DNA of 64,000 bases from Rhizobium sp. R634 (GCF_002211305.1 NZ_LOKW01000002.1:62001-126000); one strand, 5' to 3'; shown: positions 52,661-62,181, counted from the first letter of the stretch. Program-made: numbers and translations. The notes: a model not told the origin generated them from the sequence alone.

Positions 52661-54964
52661 ATGAAGCCAGATAACCCGAACAGGGTCCCTTTAGATGTGT
52701 ATCTGTCGTTTGTGAGTTCCCTTTCCGGGAACCGCATGACGCTTCTTGCTGGCGTGATCGTCCACATCGCGACTTGCCTCGCCGTCGCCGCCAAGACGCA
52801 ATATTCCATCTACATCGTGTTGTCGCTCGCCTTCCTTCTGGTCTTCAGCGCCCGCATGGCTATCTTCCGGCAGTTCGATCGCGTCGACAAGGAAAGCCTG
52901 TCGCGGGCCGACATCGAGCGCTGGGAGCGGATCTTGGTGGCCGGTGCCGCCTGCACCACTGCCCTTCTCGGCTTCGCCAGCGGCTATGCCATCTTCGTCG
53001 TGCACGATTCCTTCGCGGAGCTCGCCTGCATTTCGGTCACCATGGCGACCATGGTTTCCGTCGTCGGCCGCAATTACGGTTCGCGCCTTGCTGTCGATCT
53101 CCAGACGTTTTCCTGCTGTTTGCCGATGATCGTCTGCAGCCTGCTGGCGATGGATTTCTATCGCGGCGTGCTGTCGATCTTCCTCATTCCTTTCTGGCTG
53201 ACGACGCGAGCCATGGCGAACGGGGTGCGCGAGTTCCTCTACGAGAATGTCATCGCGCGCCGGGAAATCACCATGATCGCCGACCGTTTCGATACGGCGC
53301 TCAACAACATGCCGCACGGCCTCGTCATGGTCGATGCCGAAAACCGCATTCAGGTCGTCAACCGCAAGGCCTGCGAGCTTCTGAAGATCGGCGCGCCTGA
53401 GCGGCTGAAAGACCGCGACCTCGGCGCGGTGCTGCGCTATGGCGCGCGCCACAGCTTCATGGATGCCTCGCAGCCGGAGCTTATCCTGCGCCAGCTCACC
53501 CAGGTGGCCGAAGGCAACCTGTCGCGCACGCTCATCCATTTCCCCGAAGGCCTGTCGCTCGAATTCTCGGCCAGCCGAAGGGCCGATGGCGGCGCCGTGC
53601 TGATCTTCGAGGACGTGTCGAGCCGGGTCAAGGCAGAGCAGAAGATCATGCACATGGTCCGCTTCGACGCGCTGACCGGCCTGCCGAACAGGGAATATTT
53701 CGGCCAGCTCGTGCAGGAATATCTCGCCAAACATCCGAGGAAATCAGGCCCGCTCGGCTTCATGGTGCTGGACATCGACGAGTTCAAGCATGTCAACGAC
53801 ATGCGCGGCCATGTCACCGGCGACCATCTGCTTTGCGCCATCGCCGCCCGCATCAAGCAGGCTTCGGGCAACGCCATCCTCGGACGGCTGATGGGGGACC
53901 AGTTCATCCTGTTCTTCCCGCATGCGAAGGAGCCGGCTTCGCTCGATCTCGAGATCCGCCGTGTGCATGCCGCGATCCAGGGTCATTACGAGGTTGACGA
54001 GATTACTTTCCTGGTTTCGCTCAGCGCCGGCTATGCGATCCTCGAAAGCACTGCCTTTGCGCTCGACGAATGGAGCGTCAAGGCGGATCTTGCGCTCTTC
54101 GAAAGCAAGTCGCGCCTCAAGGGCGGCATATCCGGCTTCGAGCGGGAAATGGACGGCCGCTATATCGAGCAGCAGAAGCTGAAGGCGGATCTGCGCGAGG
54201 CGGTTTCGGCGCAAGCGCTGCATCTCGTCTTCCAGCCGATGTTCCGGGCCGACGGCACACGGATCGAATGCGCCGAGGCCCTGGCGCGCTGGGTGCATCC
54301 GGAGAAGGGATCGATTCCGCCCGATGTCTTCATCCGGCTCGCCGAGGATATGGGCATCATTTCCGACATCACCCGCTTCGTGCTGTTCAAGGCCTGCAGC
54401 GAATGCATGAACTGGCCGGACCATATTGCCGTCTCGGTCAATCTTTCGGCGCGGGATCTGCGCGATGCGGACATTCTCGCGGTGGTCGCCGATGCGCTTG
54501 CCCATTCCGGCCTGGATGCGGCGCGGCTGCATCTCGAAGTCACCGAAAGCTGCCTGATCGACGAACCGCAGGCCGTGCGCGCCATCCTGGCGGAACTCAG
54601 GGCGCGCGGCATCACCATCGCCATCGACGACTTCGGCACCGGCTTCTCCAGCCTCAGCTATCTCGACACGCTGCCGCTCGATATCGTCAAAATCGATCGC
54701 TCCTTCGTCCGCAATATCGTCGAGGATACCCGCCGCCTCAAACTCCTGCGCGGCACGGTCCATCTCGCCCGCGAACTGGGGCTGAAGATTGTCATCGAGG
54801 GCGTCGAGACCGAAGAGCAGCTCGCCCTGCTCAACAAGCATCGCAGCACCGACCTCGTGCAAGGCTATGTTTTCTCGCAGCCCGTGCCTTCCCAGAATAT
54901 CCCGCTGTTGCAGCAGGGCATCGGCCGCCGCCCCGTTCAGCGTCGGCGCAGCAAGGTCGCCTGA
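52661..54964 (+). CDS. Membrane protein with degenerate GGDEF and intact EAL domain, likely c-di-GMP phosphodiesterase
   Basis: 767 residues from the ATG at 52661. Several hydrophobic helices in the first 180 residues form a membrane sensor, then a PAS-like domain (FDTALNNMPHGLVMVDAENRIQVVN), a GGDEF fold whose active site is changed to MGDQF (GRLMGDQFILFF), so it cannot be a normal cyclase, and an EAL domain with all key motifs: AEALARW, SVNLSARDL, LEVTESCL, DDFGTGFSS, VKIDRSFV, EGVETEEQ and VQGYVFSQP. It should break down c-di-GMP, with the GGDEF part perhaps acting as a GTP-sensing regulator. The FeeM-like gene follows 143 bp later in the same direction. Confidence 0.92.
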   Translation: MKPDNPNRVPLDVYLSFVSSLSGNRMTLLAGVIVHIATCLAVAAKTQYSIYIVLSLAFLLVFSARMAIFRQFDRVDKESLSRADIERWERILVAGAACTTALLGFASGYAIFVVHDSFAELACISVTMATMVSVVGRNYGSRLAVDLQTFSCCLPMIVCSLLAMDFYRGVLSIFLIPFWLTTRAMANGVREFLYENVIARREITMIADRFDTALNNMPHGLVMVDAENRIQVVNRKACELLKIGAPERLKDRDLGAVLRYGARHSFMDASQPELILRQLTQVAEGNLSRTLIHFPEGLSLEFSASRRADGGAVLIFEDVSSRVKAEQKIMHMVRFDALTGLPNREYFGQLVQEYLAKHPRKSGPLGFMVLDIDEFKHVNDMRGHVTGDHLLCAIAARIKQASGNAILGRLMGDQFILFFPHAKEPASLDLEIRRVHAAIQGHYEVDEITFLVSLSAGYAILESTAFALDEWSVKADLALFESKSRLKGGISGFEREMDGRYIEQQKLKADLREAVSAQALHLVFQPMFRADGTRIECAEALARWVHPEKGSIPPDVFIRLAEDMGIISDITRFVLFKACSECMNWPDHIAVSVNLSARDLRDADILAVVADALAHSGLDAARLHLEVTESCLIDEPQAVRAILAELRARGITIAIDDFGTGFSSLSYLDTLPLDIVKIDRSFVRNIVEDTRRLKLLRGTVHLARELGLKIVIEGVETEEQLALLNKHRSTDLVQGYVFSQPVPSQNIPLLQQGIGRRPVQRRRSKVA

Positions 54965-55107
54965 GCGCTCCGCATCGGCCGCTTTTGCGCTGACAATTCT
55001 CCGCACCGTTAACCTTAACACTTTATAAACGGTCCGAATTATCGGATTTTCTTGCCTAAATCTCGCCGGCGTATGATTAATGATCCGTTAACGAGCGGAT
55101 CGGGAAA

Positions 55108-55860
55108 ATGTCAGAGACACTGTTCAAGCGTAGCGATTTCAGCGCGAAAATTTTGGAAGTTTTGGATCATGTCGAATATCGCCGCGTCGAAAGCAGCGAG
55201 GACATGGAGCAGGTGGAACGCCTGCGCTACAAGGCCTACAAGGCCCACGACGTACTCGCGCTCGCTCCGAAGGGGCTGCTTGACGACAGCGATTTCGACA
55301 GCCACGCCTATATCTTCGGCCTGTATTATTATGGGGAACTGGTCAGCACCATCCGGGTTCATTATGTGACACCGGAGCATCGCCTCAGCCAGTCCGGCGG
55401 CGCCTTTCCCGAGGCGATGGATGAGCTTCTGGATGCGGGGCTGACGCTGATCGATCCGGCGCGTTTTGCGGCCGACCCCGAACTCACCGCCGATCTGCCC
55501 TGGGTTCCCTATCTGACACTGCGGCCGACCATCGTCGCGGCGGCGTATTTCCGTGCGGACCGGGTTCTGCAGTTCGTCCGGCCTCCGCATGCCGCTTTCT
55601 ATAAGCGGGTCTTCTATGCCGATACGGTCGTGCCGGGCCGGCTGGCGAAGAATTACGGGATCGACATGACGCTGATGGCGACGAATGTGGTCGAGGTCGG
55701 GCGCAAGCTGCTGACGCGCTATCCGTTCTTCATCTCCAGCGCCAGCGAGCAGCGCATGATGTTTTCGCGCAACCCCAACGACACGCTGCCGCCGCTCACC
55801 ATCATTCCGACGGCGCGTTTCGTGCCGCCAGGCGAGCTCGGCACCGACCTGCCGCTCTGA
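55108..55860 (+). CDS. FeeM-like N-acyl amino acid synthase / GNAT-related protein
   Basis: 250 residues. The pattern YRRVESSEDMEQVERLRYKAYKAHDVL, then GLYYYGELVSTIRVHYV, LTLIDPARFAADPEL, TLRPTIVAAAYFRADRVLQFVRPPHAAFYKRVF and GIDMTLMATNV matches what I know of the FeeM/autoinducer-synthase-like acyltransferases, which use acyl-ACP to acylate amino acids. No membrane segment. The ATG has only a weak ribosome site (GGGAAA). The product would be a lipid-like signal or surfactant; the exact acyl chain and amino acid are unknown. Confidence 0.8.
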   Translation: MSETLFKRSDFSAKILEVLDHVEYRRVESSEDMEQVERLRYKAYKAHDVLALAPKGLLDDSDFDSHAYIFGLYYYGELVSTIRVHYVTPEHRLSQSGGAFPEAMDELLDAGLTLIDPARFAADPELTADLPWVPYLTLRPTIVAAAYFRADRVLQFVRPPHAAFYKRVFYADTVVPGRLAKNYGIDMTLMATNVVEVGRKLLTRYPFFISSASEQRMMFSRNPNDTLPPLTIIPTARFVPPGELGTDLPL

Positions 55861-56088
55861 TTTCTGCTGCTCTCCTGATGGAAAAGGGCAGGCGGCAATG
55901 ACAAGATCCGCAGCCGGTGGTCAGGCGCGCTTTTTCCCTTGCTGGAGAAGGTGGTTTGGAACCGCGGCTGCGGCATTCTCATGCATTGCGCTTTCGCCTG
56001 TCATTGTGTAATTCCTGCAGGCAGGGACTTCCCTCGGCGCAGCCAAGGGAATCAGGCAGCGCAAAGGCATTTCAGGGAGACGATATTT

Positions 56089-56313
56089 ATGGCCGAACAT
56101 CATACCGGACCGGTCGAGACCGGCGCGCCGATGGATTACAAGGAACATGAGCAGACCTACAACATGTTCATTGCCGGCACGAAATACGGCTCGATGCTTC
56201 TCGTCGTTCTCCTGCTCGCGATGACCGCCGGTTTCTTCGGCGGCGCCGGCCTTCTCGGCGGTCTCTTCGTCTTCATCATCCTTCTCGCCATCGGCATCTT
56301 CATGGTCCGCTGA
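56089..56313 (+). CDS. aa3-type cytochrome c oxidase subunit IV
   Basis: 74 residues, with a soluble start (HHTGPVETGAPMDYKEHEQTYNMFIAGTKYGS) whose DYxEHExTY form marks the family, then one long hydrophobic hairpin or helix (MLLVVLLLAMTAGFFGGAGLLGGLFVFIILLAIGIFMV in overlapping segments). In Paracoccus and Rhodobacter the single-helix subunit IV is a small part of the aa3 oxidase. The ATG at 56089 has GGGAGA upstream. It lies away from other oxidase genes, as is usual in rhizobia. Confidence 0.88.
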   Translation: MAEHHTGPVETGAPMDYKEHEQTYNMFIAGTKYGSMLLVVLLLAMTAGFFGGAGLLGGLFVFIILLAIGIFMVR

Positions 56314-56516
56314 TCGCGGCCGGCGCATCGGTCCCGAAACCGGGATCGATGTGGAGAGCGCGCGATTCAGCAGATTGGAAGAGCTGGAGCGTTTGTGCGT
56401 CGGAGGGACGCTTGACGCTCTAGGGAAGGGGAGGCTTCTCCGAAGCTTTGTGAACTCGGTGCTTGGCCTGCGCAGGCGCGCCTGCGGCGGTCTGGCTGAC
56501 CCGGAGGAGGGGGCAG

Positions 56517-57665
56517 TTGGGCAATATTATTTTCGTTGCAAGGGAAGTCACGGACGGGGAGACGCGTGTCGCGGCTTCTGCCGAAACCGTGAAGAAAATG
56601 AAGAGTTTCGGTTTCGACGTCGTTGTCGAAACCGATGCCGGTGCGGCGTCGCGCATTCCGGACGGAGAGTTCGAGGCCGCGGGCGCCAGGATCGGCAGTT
56701 TTGCGGATGCCGCCACCGCCGACGTGGTGCTGAAGGTGCGCCGCCCGAGCCCATCGGAAATCGCAGGCTATAAGAGCGGCGCGGTCGTCATCGCCATCAT
56801 GGACCCCTATGGCAACGACGAAGCGATCGCGGCTCTCGCAGGCGCCGGGCTTTCTGCTTTCGCCATGGAGCTGATGCCGCGCATCACCCGCGCCCAGTCC
56901 ATGGACGTGCTCTCATCCCAGGCCAATCTCGCCGGCTACCAGGCCGTCATCGAGGCGGCTGCGGTCTATGACCGCGCCATGCCGATGATGATGACGGCGG
57001 CAGGCACCGTGCCGGCCGCCAAGGTCTTCGTGATGGGCGCCGGTGTCGCCGGGCTTCAGGCGATCGCCACCGCGCGCCGCCTGGGTGCTGCGGTCTCGGC
57101 CACCGACGTGCGCCCGGCCGCCAAGGAGCAGGTCGCTTCCCTCGGCGCCAAGTTCATTGCCGTCGAGGACGAGGAGTTCAAGGCGGCGGAAACGGCCGGC
57201 GGCTATGCCAAAGAGATGTCGGCCGACTATCAGGCCAAGCAGGCAGCGCTCGTCGCCGAACATATCGCCAAGCAGGATATCGTCATCACCACCGCTCTCA
57301 TTCCCGGCCGTCCAGCGCCGCGGCTCGTTTCGCGCGCCATGCTCGCCTCGATGAAGCCGGGTGCAGTCGCCGTCGACCTCGCGGTCGAGCGCGGCGGCAA
57401 TATCGAGGGTGCCGTTGCCGGCGAGGTCGCCGACGTCGAAGGTGTCCAGGTGATCGGCTTCGCCAACATGCCTGGCCGGGTCGCTGCCAGCGCGTCGGCA
57501 CTCTACGCCAAGAATCTCGTCACTTTCCTCGAGACGATGGTCAACAAGGAAAGCGGGAGCGTGGTCGTCAATCTGGACGACGAACTCGTCAAGGCGACGA
57601 TGCTGACCTATGCCGGCGATGTCGTTCATCCCGCCTTCGGCGGCGCGAAGAAGGGAGACATGTGA
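56517..57665 (+). CDS. pntAA: NAD(P) transhydrogenase subunit alpha 1 (NAD-binding)
   Basis: First of three genes for the proton-driven transhydrogenase that makes NADPH from NADH. 382 residues, starting at a TTG (56517) with GGAGGAGGGGG upstream; the protein reads GNIIFVAREVTDGETRVAAS. NAD-binding motif VFVMGAGVAGLQAIATARRLGA near residue 165; VITTALIPGRPAP follows. In rhizobia, unlike E. coli, subunit alpha is split into two genes. Its stop overlaps the pntAB start. Confidence 0.94.
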   Translation: MGNIIFVAREVTDGETRVAASAETVKKMKSFGFDVVVETDAGAASRIPDGEFEAAGARIGSFADAATADVVLKVRRPSPSEIAGYKSGAVVIAIMDPYGNDEAIAALAGAGLSAFAMELMPRITRAQSMDVLSSQANLAGYQAVIEAAAVYDRAMPMMMTAAGTVPAAKVFVMGAGVAGLQAIATARRLGAAVSATDVRPAAKEQVASLGAKFIAVEDEEFKAAETAGGYAKEMSADYQAKQAALVAEHIAKQDIVITTALIPGRPAPRLVSRAMLASMKPGAVAVDLAVERGGNIEGAVAGEVADVEGVQVIGFANMPGRVAASASALYAKNLVTFLETMVNKESGSVVVNLDDELVKATMLTYAGDVVHPAFGGAKKGDM

Positions 57666-58063
57666 TGCCCAGTGAAGCAATGGACAGAGCGCTTCAGCAG
57701 CTCGACCAGGCGGTGACCGCCGTCGTCACGGCCGCCGCCCAGGCGCCGGAGGCGGCAAGTGCTGCGACCGGCGGGGCGATCGACCCCTTCGTCTTCCAAC
57801 TCGCGATCTTCGTATTGTCGATCTTCGTCGGTTATTACGTCGTCTGGTCGGTGACGCCGGCGCTGCATACGCCGCTGATGGCCGTCACCAACGCGATCTC
57901 CTCGGTCATCGTCGTCGGCGCGCTTCTGGCGGTCGGCATCTCCACGAGCGGGCTTGCGACCGGCTTCGGTTTCGTCGCCCTCGTGCTCGTCTCGGTGAAT
58001 ATCTTCGGCGGCTTCCTCGTCACGCAGCGAATGCTTGCGATGTACCGCAAGAAGGACAGGTGA
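57665..58063 (+). CDS. pntAB: NAD(P) transhydrogenase subunit alpha 2 (membrane)
   Basis: 132 residues with three membrane helices (FQLAIFVLSIFVGYYVVW, LMAVTNAISSVIVVGALLAVG, FGFVALVLVSVNIFGGFLVTQRM). It corresponds to the C-terminal membrane part of E. coli PntA. The ATG overlaps the pntAA stop (TGATG), so translation is coupled; a GTG one codon earlier is less likely. pntB follows 6 bp after its stop. Confidence 0.94.
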   Translation: MPSEAMDRALQQLDQAVTAVVTAAAQAPEAASAATGGAIDPFVFQLAIFVLSIFVGYYVVWSVTPALHTPLMAVTNAISSVIVVGALLAVGISTSGLATGFGFVALVLVSVNIFGGFLVTQRMLAMYRKKDR

Positions 58064-58069
58064 GGACCG

Positions 58070-59464
58070 ATGACCAATATCGCAGCTTTCCTCTACCTCG
58101 TCTCCGGCGTTCTCTTCATCCTGGCGCTACGCGGCCTGTCGCATCCTGCCACCAGCCGCAAGGGCAATCTCTACGGCATGGTCGGCATGGGGATCGCCAT
58201 CCTGACGACGCTCGTGCTGGCGACGCCTAATTTCAGCGGTTTCGTACTGATCGTCCTCGGCCTGGCCATCGGCGGCAGCGTCGGCGCCTATGTTGCCCGC
58301 ACCATCCCCATGACCTCGATGCCGCAGCTCGTCGCCGGCTTCCACTCGCTGGTCGGCCTTGCCGCCGTGCTGGTGGCGGCTTCCGCGCTCTATACGCCCG
58401 CTTCCTTCGGCATCGGCGAGATCGGCCACATCCATACCGAAGCGCGCGTCGAGATGGCGCTCGGCGTGGCGATCGGGGCACTGACCTTCACCGGTTCCAT
58501 CATCGCCTTCCTGAAGCTCGACGGGCGCATGTCCGGCAAGCCGATCCTGCTGCCCTACCGGCATGTGATCAATGCGGCCCTGCTGATGCTGATCGTGCTC
58601 TTCATCATCGGGCTTGCCGCCACCGAAAGCCATTTCGACTTCTGGGCCGTGGTGGCGCTGTCGCTGGCGCTCGGGGTTCTACTGATCGTGCCGATCGGCG
58701 GCGCCGATATGCCCGTCGTCGTTTCGATGCTGAATTCCTATTCCGGATGGGCCGCGGCCGGCATCGGCTTCACGCTTGGCAACCTGGCGCTGATCATCAC
58801 CGGCGCGCTTGTCGGCTCCTCCGGTGCCATTCTCTCCTACATCATGTGCAAGGGCATGAACCGCTCCTTCATCTCGGTCATTCTCGGCGGTTTCGGCGGC
58901 GAGACGACGTCGGGCGGAGCCGATACGTCGGACAGGACCGTCAAGCTCGGCTCGGCCGAGGATGCGGCCTATCTGATGGCGAATGCGTCGAAGGTCATCA
59001 TCGTGCCGGGATACGGCATGGCGGTCGCCCAGGCCCAGCATGCGCTGCGCGAACTCGCTGACAATCTGAAGAAGAACGGCGTCGAGGTGAAATATGCGAT
59101 CCACCCGGTCGCAGGCCGCATGCCCGGCCATATGAACGTGCTGCTTGCCGAAGCCAATGTTCCCTATGACGAGGTCTTCGAGCTCGAGGACATCAATTCG
59201 GAATTCGCCCAGGCCGACGTCGCCTATGTCATCGGCGCCAATGACGTCACCAATCCGGCGGCGCGCGACGACAAGACCTCGCCGATCTACGGCATGCCGA
59301 TCCTCGACGTCGACCGGGCCAAAACCTGCCTCTTCGTCAAGCGCTCGCTCGGTTCGGGCTATGCCGGCATCGACAATACGCTGTTCTACAAGGACGGCAC
59401 GATGATGCTGCTCGGCGACGCCAAGAAGATGACCGAGGACATCAACAAGGCGATCGCGCATTGA
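58070..59464 (+). CDS. pntB: NAD(P) transhydrogenase subunit beta
   Basis: 464 residues: about eight or nine membrane helices in the first 260 residues forming the proton channel (TSMPQLVAGFHSLVGLAAVLVA with conserved His), then the NADP-binding domain dIII with VIIVPGYGMAVAQAQHALRELAD, YAIHPVAGRMPGHMNVLLAEA and NDVTNPAARDDKTSPIYGMPIL. All conserved parts are present. It ends the pnt operon before a perfect hairpin terminator. Confidence 0.96.
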   Translation: MTNIAAFLYLVSGVLFILALRGLSHPATSRKGNLYGMVGMGIAILTTLVLATPNFSGFVLIVLGLAIGGSVGAYVARTIPMTSMPQLVAGFHSLVGLAAVLVAASALYTPASFGIGEIGHIHTEARVEMALGVAIGALTFTGSIIAFLKLDGRMSGKPILLPYRHVINAALLMLIVLFIIGLAATESHFDFWAVVALSLALGVLLIVPIGGADMPVVVSMLNSYSGWAAAGIGFTLGNLALIITGALVGSSGAILSYIMCKGMNRSFISVILGGFGGETTSGGADTSDRTVKLGSAEDAAYLMANASKVIIVPGYGMAVAQAQHALRELADNLKKNGVEVKYAIHPVAGRMPGHMNVLLAEANVPYDEVFELEDINSEFAQADVAYVIGANDVTNPAARDDKTSPIYGMPILDVDRAKTCLFVKRSLGSGYAGIDNTLFYKDGTMMLLGDAKKMTEDINKAIAH

Positions 59465-59473
59465 CCGACGCAG

Positions 59474-59499
59474 AAACAGCCGCCTTCGGGCGGCTGTTT
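59474..59499 (+). terminator. Intrinsic terminator of the pnt operon
   Basis: AAACAGCCGCC, loop TTCG, GGCGGCTGTTT: a perfect 11-bp stem with a stable tetraloop. The T-run is short (TTTAATT). Confidence 0.85.
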
Positions 59500-59548
59500 A
59501 ATTCAAGCCGCATGACATGCGCCATGTCGGCTGCGGTCAGCGCCTTCC

Positions 59549-60031
59549 TCATACCTCGCCCGGCACCAGCGTCATCTTCTCGACGCCGATCGCGAGGTTC
59601 AGCCCTTCCTGGGCCTGGACGTTCAGCGGCTGCAGCATGAAGGCTTTGTTGGTGCCGCCGGCGATCACCTTGGCTCCGGCGCCCGCACCGATGCTGGCAT
59701 CGGCGCCGACGCCGTAATACTCACCGGCAAGCGCGAATTGCGGCATATCCGTGCCGGTCTTCGCCAGCACCTGCCAGATCATCACGCTCTTGCCGGTCTG
59801 GCCGATATCGAGGCCGAATTTCTCGATCTTGCCGGCATAGACCGCCTTGGGGCCGCCCGTTGCCGGCGTATAGGTGCAGATGAGGTTCTTCTGTGAGGTG
59901 ATGATCAGGCCCTGGCCGCCATCCGATCCGCAGACCAGCCGGCCAAGCGTAACATAGTTTTCCGCGCTGGCCGGGCCTGCCCAGACAGCGGCCGCCAATG
60001 CAGCGGTTGCGATCATCGTTTGCTTGAACAT
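59549..60031 (-). CDS. DUF992 domain periplasmic protein
   Basis: 160 residues with a signal peptide (MFKQTMIATAALAAAVWAG, cleavage before ENYVTLG). The body matches DUF992: VTLGRLVCGSDGGQGLIITSQKNLICTYTP, YAGKIEKFGLDIGQTGKSVMIWQV and a glycine-rich stretch GVGADASIGAGAGAKVIAGG. The family is found in alphaproteobacteria and has no known role; a beta-rich fold is likely. AAGGAG lies before the ATG at 60031. It stands just after the pnt operon on the opposite strand. Confidence 0.9.
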   Translation of the reverse strand: MFKQTMIATAALAAAVWAGPASAENYVTLGRLVCGSDGGQGLIITSQKNLICTYTPATGGPKAVYAGKIEKFGLDIGQTGKSVMIWQVLAKTGTDMPQFALAGEYYGVGADASIGAGAGAKVIAGGTNKAFMLQPLNVQAQEGLNLAIGVEKMTLVPGEV

Positions 60032-60090
60032 GGTCTTTCTCCTTTGGAACGACCTGTCCGAAACGGGTGGAGGTGGCGATTGTTCCTGCG

Positions 60091-61743
60091 CTATTCCCGC
60101 TCCAGCGTGCCACGCTGGGCGGTCAAAACCCACAGCAGGCCTTCGGGCCGGAAATCGACCTCGACGGTGCCGCGAAAGGCAGCGGCGGCATGGGCCTTGA
60201 TGACAGTCGTGCCGAAACCCGAGCGTGAGGGCTGCGTTACCGGCGGGCCTCCGCGCTCGTCCCAGGTGAAGCGGAGCAGGGCCTCCGGCTTGTCTACCTC
60301 CGTCACATCCCGCCATTCGAAGCGAACGCGGCCCTGCGGTACGGAAAGCGCACCGTATTTCACCGAATTGGTGGCGAGTTCATGCAGGGCAAGGCCGAGA
60401 TTCTGCACCGCATCCGGCTTCAGGACGAAATCTTTACCGCTGATTTCGATCTGTTCGCGCGCCTGCGGGAAGGCCTGCAGGTGGATGTCGACGACGCGCC
60501 TCAGCGAAACGCCTCCCCACTGCTCGCTCGTCAGCAGTTCGATCGAGCGCACCAGCCCTTCCAGGCGATCTGCGACGGCGGCCTGGAAGGTCTCGACGCT
60601 GTCGGCCTGTTTGGCGAGCTGGCGCATCATCGCCTGGGCAAGCGTCAGAAGATTTTTGGTGCGGTGGACGAGCTCATGCATGACGAAGCGCAGCCGGTCT
60701 TCGGTCTGGCTGCGATCGAAAGAGGCGTTGGAAAGGGCGATCGCCACCTGGTTCGCCTCGATGACGCTGGTCTCGACCGGTGAGACGATATGGCCTTCGC
60801 CCATGCGGTTCGCCATGTCGGCGATTTCGCGGATGGTGGTGCGGACCTGCCTTGCGACGGCATAGGCGGCCAGCACGGCGACGAGCACCAGCGCGACTCC
60901 GCCGATGATAAGGAAGCGCCAGGTGCTGAGGATCGACGCCTGGGCGACCGGCCCCCAGATCACCGTCTTCCAGGACCAGCCGGGAATCTGGGCATAGCCG
61001 AGAAGCATGTGCGGCAAGACCGCCTCGTCTTCGAAGACGCCCCGGAAAGTGCCGAGCGCCGGCAGAACGCGCGGATCGAAGGGCGTGCCCGGTTCGAGAT
61101 TGGCCGGCCCGGTGGCGGCGACGACATGGCCGCTCTGGTCGATGATGGCGGCCGACCAGCCGGGGGCGAGGCCTTCCGTGGTTACCAGCCTGCCCAGATC
61201 CTTGGCGTCCTGTGTGATGATGAGAGCTGCGACGGGATCGTTCCGCCGTGGCAGGGTGACATTGTAGACCCAGTCGCCGCTGGTCCGGCCGCGGAAGACA
61301 TCGGAAGCCTCGATGCGGCCGGAGGTCATGGCCGATTCGAGAGACGGCATGTTCGCCACCTTGTCGAGCGGGGTGCCGAACGCCCGGCGCGTGTTCAGGA
61401 GTTGCTGGCCGGTGCGGTCGACGGCGATGACGAACAGCGTATTGTTCCGCAACGCTGTTTCCGTGCGTTCGTGGAAGGCGGCGAGATTGCCGTTTTCCAG
61501 CTCCGGGGAGCTCGACAGCAACCGCAGCGTCGTGGCCATGTCCTGCAGTTGGCGGTCGATGATGCGCGAAAGGGCGACGGCGTCCTGAGCCGTCTCGCGT
61601 TTCAGCGCCGAGCGCTGGTTATCCTCCAGCTGCAGGAGAAGCAGTGCCACGAAGGCAAAGATCGGCAGTGCGATCGCCACCGCCATGGCGACGAGATAGG
61701 TGCCGATCGAGGCCTTGGGAAAGAACAGTGCGAGGATCTTCAT
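60091..61743 (-). CDS. HWE-family sensor histidine kinase with periplasmic Cache-type sensor
   Basis: 550 residues. Helix at 10-38, a large periplasmic domain (SRIIDRQLQDMATTLRLL; NTLFVIAVDRTGQQLLNTRRAFG; VYNVTLPRRNDPVAALIIT) of the Cache type, a second helix near 280-300, then the HWE kinase: phospho-histidine in VMHELVHRTKNLLTLAQAMM, GLALHELATNSVKYGALS as the N-box, and RFTWDERGGPPV with the W-x-E signature. HWE kinases are common in rhizobia. No response regulator gene is next to it, so the partner is elsewhere. Confidence 0.92.
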   Translation of the reverse strand: MKILALFFPKASIGTYLVAMAVAIALPIFAFVALLLLQLEDNQRSALKRETAQDAVALSRIIDRQLQDMATTLRLLSSSPELENGNLAAFHERTETALRNNTLFVIAVDRTGQQLLNTRRAFGTPLDKVANMPSLESAMTSGRIEASDVFRGRTSGDWVYNVTLPRRNDPVAALIITQDAKDLGRLVTTEGLAPGWSAAIIDQSGHVVAATGPANLEPGTPFDPRVLPALGTFRGVFEDEAVLPHMLLGYAQIPGWSWKTVIWGPVAQASILSTWRFLIIGGVALVLVAVLAAYAVARQVRTTIREIADMANRMGEGHIVSPVETSVIEANQVAIALSNASFDRSQTEDRLRFVMHELVHRTKNLLTLAQAMMRQLAKQADSVETFQAAVADRLEGLVRSIELLTSEQWGGVSLRRVVDIHLQAFPQAREQIEISGKDFVLKPDAVQNLGLALHELATNSVKYGALSVPQGRVRFEWRDVTEVDKPEALLRFTWDERGGPPVTQPSRSGFGTTVIKAHAAAAFRGTVEVDFRPEGLLWVLTAQRGTLERE

Positions 61744-61781
61744 CTATTGCGCCACATAACCTGCGCGGTGGATGAAGCCAT

Positions 61782-61838
61782 GCAGCGCTTCAAAGCGCTG
61801 CAGCGTCCTCTACGCCTCTGAAAAGAGGCGCGGCGCTG
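61782..61838. repeat. Rhizobial intergenic palindromic repeat of a second family
   Basis: GCAGCGCTT (61782-61790) pairs with AAGCGCTGC (61793-61801), and CGCCTCT (61813-61819) pairs with AGAGGCG (61824-61830) within CAGCG...CGCTG. I recognise GCTGCAGCGTCC...GCGGCGCTG as a recurring intergenic sequence in Rhizobium. Confidence 0.6.
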
Positions 61839-62181
61839 CGATGCGCGCAGCCCGCAACAGTTTTCGTTCGCGGTCAGGAAAGCAAAGATCCTCATCTCTC
61901 GCAAACCGCCCTCAACGCGTTTCGTATCGCCGATAGCAGGCTATCGAAGCAGGCGCATGTTAGGGGGAGGAGCAGCAGGTTGCAACACAGTATGACATGC
62001 CATCGAAGAGGGCGGACGTTTTTTCGGCCTGCTTTTTTGACGCGGGCGGAACTGCCTGTGTGGGCTGGATGGCGCTTATGAACGGCGCCCAATCAAAAAT
62101 GCGCTCGAAAAGCCGCCGGAGGATTCGCTTGGGTTGCCAGGATCTCCGCCGGTGTTCCGATCGGCGGCAAGAGGCCGTTGC

